Part shown: one piece after another, positions 61,105 to 64,000 of the stretch
How the letters are laid out: every line of letters begins with the position of its first letter
Position numbering within the stretch: position 1 is the first letter of the stretch
NCBI GenBank assembly: GCA_017620815.1
Contig: JAGAUI010000008.1
Span: forward strand, 1 to 64,000
From: Flavobacteriales bacterium
GTDB taxonomy: Bacteria; Bacteroidota; Bacteroidia; Flavobacteriales; UBA1820
Length of the DNA stretch: 64,000 nucleotides
Direction: 5' to 3'
Program-made: the position numbers and the translations under genes
The notes under the pieces: model-generated
Databases searched by the model: none
What the model was told of the DNA's origin: nothing
Seen by the model: the letters and a program-made list of their open reading frames with translations, nothing else

Positions 61105-63519
61105 TTATTTCTCTTCCAGTGCCAATGGTATAACTTCACTCATGTGTGTTACATAATGGAAGTTAAGTCCTCGCAAATAATCTTGATTTATCTCTTCTAC
61201 ATCTTTGCGGTTGGCAGCACATAGAATGATATCGGTTATACCCGAACGTTTGGCAGCCAATATCTTTTCCTTGATACCTCCCACTGGCAGCACTTTACCT
61301 CTCAATGTTATCTCTCCTGTCATAGCTATACCACGACGCACACGACGTCCTGTAAGGACAGATACTATAGATGTGAGCATCGTAACACCAGCCGAAGGAC
61401 CATCTTTTGGAGTAGCACCTTCTGGAACGTGGATATGGATATTGGTTTTGGAGAGTTCCTCACTATCTATACCGAAGTCTTCGGCATGAGATTTTATGTA
61501 CTGAAGGGCAATAGTTGCCGATTCCTTCATCACTTGTCCTAGATTACCTGTCATAGACAGTTCTCCTTTACCTGCCGAACGTGTGGACTCTATAAATAGG
61601 ATATCGCCTCCCACTGCCGTCCAAGCAAGCCCTGTAACTACTCCCGGCACATCTATCTCCTCATATTTATCACTCTCGCGAGGGACACCCAGTATCTTCT
61701 GCACGTCATCAAATGTAAGGTCTGAATTGTATTCCTCTTTCATTACCAGACTCTTGGCACAATGACGTACTATCTGTGCTATCTTTTTGTCTAGCTGACG
61801 TACACCAGACTCACGAGTATATCCATCTATAAGGCGTTCCATCACCTCATCACTTATAGTTATAGGATGACGGCTCATACCATGTTCTTTGGTCTGTTTT
61901 GGGAGGAGGTGACGTTGAGCTATCTGTATCTTTTCCTCCATAGTATAACCATTTATCTCTATTATCTCCATACGGTCAAGCAATGCAGGCTGTATAGTAG
62001 ATAGATTATTGGCAGTGGCTATAAACAAGATTTTGGACAGGTCATATGGAGATTCTAGGAAGTTATCATAGAACGTATTGTTCTGTTCTGGGTCTAGGAC
62101 CTCTAGCATTGCCGATGATGGGTCTCCCTGCATACCTTGTGATAGTTTATCTATCTCGTCCAGTACAAATACGGGATTGGATACTCCAGCCTTTTTTATA
62201 GACTGAATGATACGCCCCGGCATAGCTCCTATGTATGTCTTACGGTGTCCGCGTATTTCGGCCTCATCGCGTAGTCCACCTAGTGATATACGCATATACT
62301 TACGACCTATGGCATCGGCTATGGAACGTCCCAATGAAGTCTTACCGACTCCCGGAGGGCCAAACAAACACAATATAGGAGCCTTCATATCTCCTTTCAG
62401 TTTGAGGACAGCTATGTATTCCAGTATGCGACGTTTTACATCATCTAGCCCATAGTGGTCTTTGTCCAGTATCTTCTGGGCACGTTTAAGGTCAAACTTA
62501 TCCTTGGAGTATTCTCCCCATGGAAGGTCCAACATCAATTCCAGAAAATTGCGTTGCACCGAATAATCTGGGGATTGAGGGTTCATGCGTGTGAGTTTTG
62601 CCAGTTCCTTATCAAACGTTTTGGCTATATCATCTCCCCATTTTTTGCTACGGGATTTTTCACGCATCTCTTCGGCTTCGCTTTCGGCACTACCACCACC
62701 TAGCTCTTCGGCTATGGTCTTCATCTGCTGATGAAGGAAGTATTCGCGTTGTTGCTGGTCTAGGTCTTCGCGTACCTTTGACTGGATATCATTACGCAAC
62801 AGGGCCTTTTTTATCTCCATTCCCAGAAGACGTATAGCCATCATACCGCGTTCATATATATCGTTGATACACAGCAGTTCATATTTTTTGGCAAGAGGTA
62901 TAGGAGCATGAGCAGATATGTAGTTCACTGTCGTTGCTCCACGGCGTAGGTTTTCGGTAGTAAATACAGCCGACATTCCTCCAGCTATCTCGTTATTAAG
63001 ACGATTAAGGGTTTCCTTTATCTCGTCTATCATGGCATTGAATTCTGGGGTGTTTTCATCATCTGATGTTTCTTTTTCACGTCTGGAATATGTAACGCGT
63101 ATAAAAGGTTCATAATCCACCACCATATCTATATCTATACGACCTTTACCATGCAGTATAGCCGTATAGCTACCATCTGGCATTTTAAATGTTTTAAGCA
63201 CCTGTGCCACCACACCAGTACGGTATATATCGTCCTGACGGGGGGATTCTACTTTGGCATCTATCTGGGCACATACAGCTATCATAGAGGAATGCTCTAC
63301 CGCTTCCTCTATGAGTTTTTTACTGCTCTCTCTTCCTATGCTCACAGGCATTATAACGCCTGGGAATAGCATCATATTACGCAATGGAAGCAGTGGCAGT
63401 ACCGATGGATAATCTGCTTGTTTATCTTGAGTGTCGTCCTCTATCACCTCGGTTACTACGGGGATGATTTCGGTTTCTGAAGAAAAAATTTGGTCCAATG
63501 ACAAATTGTCTATTTTCAT
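61105..63519 (-). CDS. lon: ATP-dependent Lon protease
   Basis: Cytoplasmic AAA+ serine protease that removes damaged and short-lived regulatory proteins. 804 residues: N-terminal substrate domain, Walker A GPPGVGKTSLGRS, Walker B VFVLDEIDKLS, and a C-terminal protease domain with the catalytic Ser in PKDGPSAGVTM and Lys in KEKILAAKRSG. An acidic insert around EELGGGSAESEAEEM is typical of Bacteroidetes. Confidence 0.97.
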   Translation of the reverse strand: MKIDNLSLDQIFSSETEIIPVVTEVIEDDTQDKQADYPSVLPLLPLRNMMLFPGVIMPVSIGRESSKKLIEEAVEHSSMIAVCAQIDAKVESPRQDDIYRTGVVAQVLKTFKMPDGSYTAILHGKGRIDIDMVVDYEPFIRVTYSRREKETSDDENTPEFNAMIDEIKETLNRLNNEIAGGMSAVFTTENLRRGATTVNYISAHAPIPLAKKYELLCINDIYERGMMAIRLLGMEIKKALLRNDIQSKVREDLDQQQREYFLHQQMKTIAEELGGGSAESEAEEMREKSRSKKWGDDIAKTFDKELAKLTRMNPQSPDYSVQRNFLELMLDLPWGEYSKDKFDLKRAQKILDKDHYGLDDVKRRILEYIAVLKLKGDMKAPILCLFGPPGVGKTSLGRSIADAIGRKYMRISLGGLRDEAEIRGHRKTYIGAMPGRIIQSIKKAGVSNPVFVLDEIDKLSQGMQGDPSSAMLEVLDPEQNNTFYDNFLESPYDLSKILFIATANNLSTIQPALLDRMEIIEINGYTMEEKIQIAQRHLLPKQTKEHGMSRHPITISDEVMERLIDGYTRESGVRQLDKKIAQIVRHCAKSLVMKEEYNSDLTFDDVQKILGVPRESDKYEEIDVPGVVTGLAWTAVGGDILFIESTRSAGKGELSMTGNLGQVMKESATIALQYIKSHAEDFGIDSEELSKTNIHIHVPEGATPKDGPSAGVTMLTSIVSVLTGRRVRRGIAMTGEITLRGKVLPVGGIKEKILAAKRSGITDIILCAANRKDVEEINQDYLRGLNFHYVTHMSEVIPLALEEK

Positions 63520-63680
63520 ATTGATGTCAGTTATTATCTAGTGTTTATGTCAAAAATCAGTCATAATGTCATATCCACATATCTATATCCACACAGCACC
63601 CTATATCCATCTGCTTGATTTCCATAGACATAATGCAACCACATGTAGATTTTCATCACGACTTACACATATAGTTGCAA

Positions 63681-63710
63681 ATCCCGTGCCAATCCTATCC
63701 CTAGTGCCAA
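63681..63710. repeat. Short near-repeat in the lon-marC gap
   Basis: ATCCCGTGCCAA (63681-63692) and ATCCCTAGTGCCAA (63697-63710) are near-copies 4 bases apart. They lie in what would be the lon leader if transcription starts near 63735. Confidence 0.5.
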
Positions 63711-63738
63711 AATAAACACTTTTTTTCACTTTTTTACG

Positions 63739-63746
63739 CAAATATA
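63739..63746 (-). promoter_or_regulatory. -7 box pointing toward lon
   Basis: A perfect TATATTTG on the minus strand, forming a palindrome with the rightward box at 63748-63755. If used for lon, the leader is about 215 bases and holds a 31-codon frame (63656-63561). Confidence 0.5.
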
Positions 63747-63747
63747 G

Positions 63748-63755
63748 TATATTTG
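63748..63755 (+). promoter_or_regulatory. -7 box for marC
   Basis: A perfect TATATTTG; predicted start near 63760 and leader about 29 bases. Confidence 0.65.
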
Positions 63756-63788
63756 CACCTATCATAATCATAGTAACTATTTTATACA

Positions 63789-64000
63789 ATGGGAGAATTA
63801 TTGACATTTGCTCTTACGGTATTCGTAGGATTTTTTGCGGTGATGAACCCCCTTACCAAGACTCCAGTCTTTATGAGTCTTACACAAGGCGTAAGTGTGG
63901 AAAAACAACACCGCGTAGCCCGCAAAGCAGGTATAGCAGCCTTTATCATTTTGGTATGCTTTATACTGCTGGGGAAATACATCTTTTTCCTCTTTGGGCT
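63789..64000 (+). CDS. MarC-family membrane protein, N-terminus only
   Basis: 70 codons are visible before the right edge. The N-terminus (MGELLTFALTVFVGFFAVMNP) and the following LTKTPVFMSLTQG match the MarC/YchE family of inner-membrane proteins with about six helices, whose role is unclear. Promoter and start are well placed. Confidence 0.88.
   Translation, partial: MGELLTFALTVFVGFFAVMNPLTKTPVFMSLTQGVSVEKQHRVARKAGIAAFIILVCFILLGKYIFFLFG

Noticed and set aside
63681-63710. CRISPR-like or tRNA-like element in the lon-marC gap
   Set aside because: Only two short near-copies 4 bases apart and no cloverleaf; listed as a repeat only.
63601-63807. 68-residue leftward frame between lon and marC
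   Set aside because: It overlaps the marC start and both -7 boxes, has no family resemblance, and looks like chance.
1-64000. Type IX secretion, restriction or CRISPR-Cas defence genes
   Set aside because: No such motifs (Cas, methylase, PorV or C-terminal sorting domains) were recognised in any frame.

Overview
The window looks like chromosomal DNA from a Bacteroidota bacterium, most likely order Bacteroidales. Three things point there. Many intergenic gaps carry the Bacteroidetes -7 promoter box TAnnTTTG (for example at 9836-9843, 12532-12539, 21178-21185, 51237-51244 and 52482-52489). Start codons are not preceded by strong GGAGG sites. Several neighbourhoods are typical of the group: rsfS-ftsH-cdsA-psd beside birA, and DUF1599-DoxX/BT_3928-type protein-tpiA. 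The DNA is AT-rich and uses ATA heavily for isoleucine. About 58 genes fill nearly everything; no gap exceeds 300 bases. I see no rRNA, tRNA or CRISPR array.

Layout. 1-52: start of an exported protein leaving the left edge. 231-9810: nhaA, then a leftward eight-gene run (tgt, lptF/G-like, EamA transporter, smpB, nth, LytM-like, GH3-like, purD). 9880-13805: two small membrane genes, a cell-wall amidase, and divergent lysA. 13933-20320: a phage-derived island with regulator, two small genes, terminase small and large subunits, a scaffold-like protein, a lambda-E-like major capsid protein, three connector-type proteins and a tail-tube-like protein. No portal, protease, tape measure, lysis gene or integrase is present. 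20394-26843: two barrel-less TonB-plug proteins flank a polyamine operon (fused AdoMet decarboxylase/spermidine synthase plus agmatinase) and a NapH-NapG-like fusion; sodB follows. 26903-33029: phospholipid synthesis, ftsH, rsfS, birA and era. 33066-42234: a rightward run of oxidoreductase, rimO, cdaA, purM-like, prfA, esterase, pyrF, PPTase, then der. 42414-48608: serB, OPT transporter, menC-like, GT2 and DUF2490. 48609-48876: a candidate small RNA between two long-stem terminators. 48877-58625: PTS-IIC-like, pncB, gcvT, ilvE, tpiA cluster, WG-repeat protein, metF. 58739-64000: porin-like protein, GtrA, iron alcohol dehydrogenase, lon, and the start of marC.

The genes are mostly core metabolism and cell maintenance. 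Agmatine can be converted to putrescine and then spermidine by the two adjacent polyamine genes. CdsA and Psd act at the two ends of phosphatidylethanolamine synthesis. FtsH and Lon are the two ATP-dependent proteases. PurD and PurM are steps of purine synthesis.

The least expected content is the portal-less capsid/packaging island, the plug-only proteins, a cysteine-free endonuclease III, a Tgt without the usual zinc cysteines, a LytM protein missing its HxH motif, and the small-RNA candidate at 48666-48770. Functions are inferred from recognised sequence motifs; no database search was run.
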